Source: Leptolyngbyaceae cyanobacterium RU_5_1 (lineage in GTDB: Bacteria > Cyanobacteriota > Cyanobacteriia > Leptolyngbyales > Leptolyngbyaceae). From it: a DNA stretch of 38,833 nucleotides. The notes below the pieces were generated by a model, which saw only the letters and a list, made by a program, of their open reading frames with translations, made no database searches and was not told the origin of the DNA. Below are positions 38,716-38,833 of this stretch, piece by piece. Where the stretch lies: the NCBI GenBank assembly GCA_012034055.1, contig JAAUSG010000020.1, positions 1 to 38,833 on the forward strand. The letters are read 5' to 3'. The position numbers and the translations under genes are program-made. The stretch's first letter is position 1. Each line of letters begins with the position of its first letter.

Positions 38716-38833
38716 AGAGGATGTTTGAAAAGGTGTGGTCTGTGATGTTAAGCACTCAGCGATCCCCCCTAGCCCCCCTTAATAAGGGGGGAAATTAGCT
38801 CAAAGTCCCCCTTATTAAGGGGGATTTAGGGGG
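38716..38833. repeat. Repeat cluster at window end
   Basis: Starts with AGAGGATGTTTGAAAAG, identical to 32625-32641 and likely an insertion-sequence end. From 38760 on, C/G-run palindromes (CCCCCCTTAATAAGGGGGG and a relative) resemble the interior of the element at 2753. The cluster runs off the window. Confidence 0.6.

Overview
This window looks like the chromosome of a filamentous or unicellular cyanobacterium. The HIP1 octamer GCGATCGC is scattered through nearly every gene. Several genes are typical of the phylum: a CRR7-like protein, the pilB-pilT-pilC cluster, grpE-dnaK-dnaJ followed by a TusA-like gene and rsgA, a CHASE2 serine/threonine kinase, LabA/NYN, DUF4336, DUF4058 and Uma2 proteins. 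I cannot name the species from the sequence alone.

Layout. 0-2.2 kb: a site-2 protease with CBS domains and a small exported protein with a PEP-CTERM-like tail. 2.2-4.6 kb: a TetR regulator divergent from a DJ-1/PfpI gene and a glutathione transferase, with a perfect 22-bp palindrome between them, then a decayed toxin-antitoxin pair. 4.8-8 kb: DUF4336, two unrecognised genes and a second M50 protease. 8.2-12 kb: a sugar aminotransferase, 2-isopropylmalate synthase and a NYN-domain protein. 12.5-20.5 kb: a CHASE2-kinase, an unknown gene, and pilC, pilT and pilB. 21-26.7 kb: grpE, dnaK, dnaJ, a TusA-like gene and rsgA. 26.9-32.6 kb: an ECF sigma/anti-sigma pair, Uma2, YkvA, DUF4058, CTP synthase and a family 2 glycosyltransferase. 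32.6-38.8 kb: a repeat-rich stretch with an ISKra4-type remnant, CRR7, a cysteine hydrolase bracketed by two near-identical ~100-bp MITEs, a TorT-like lipoprotein, a YqhA-family membrane protein and a PstS-like protein with a C-terminal anchor.

The most important caution for a reader is that eight genes between 4.4 and 26 kb are each broken by one single-base indel, nearly all in short homopolymer runs, and each reads through cleanly if one base is restored. They include dnaK, dnaJ, pilB and rsgA, which are very unlikely to be lost together. I treat these as consensus errors and annotate the genes as whole.

I found no convincing new multi-gene system. The more interesting signals are a MITE that supplies the last residues and the stop codon of a hydrolase, a repeat-derived insertion inside RsgA, the compact TetR/palindrome/DJ-1/GST cassette, and the membrane-anchored PstS-like protein.
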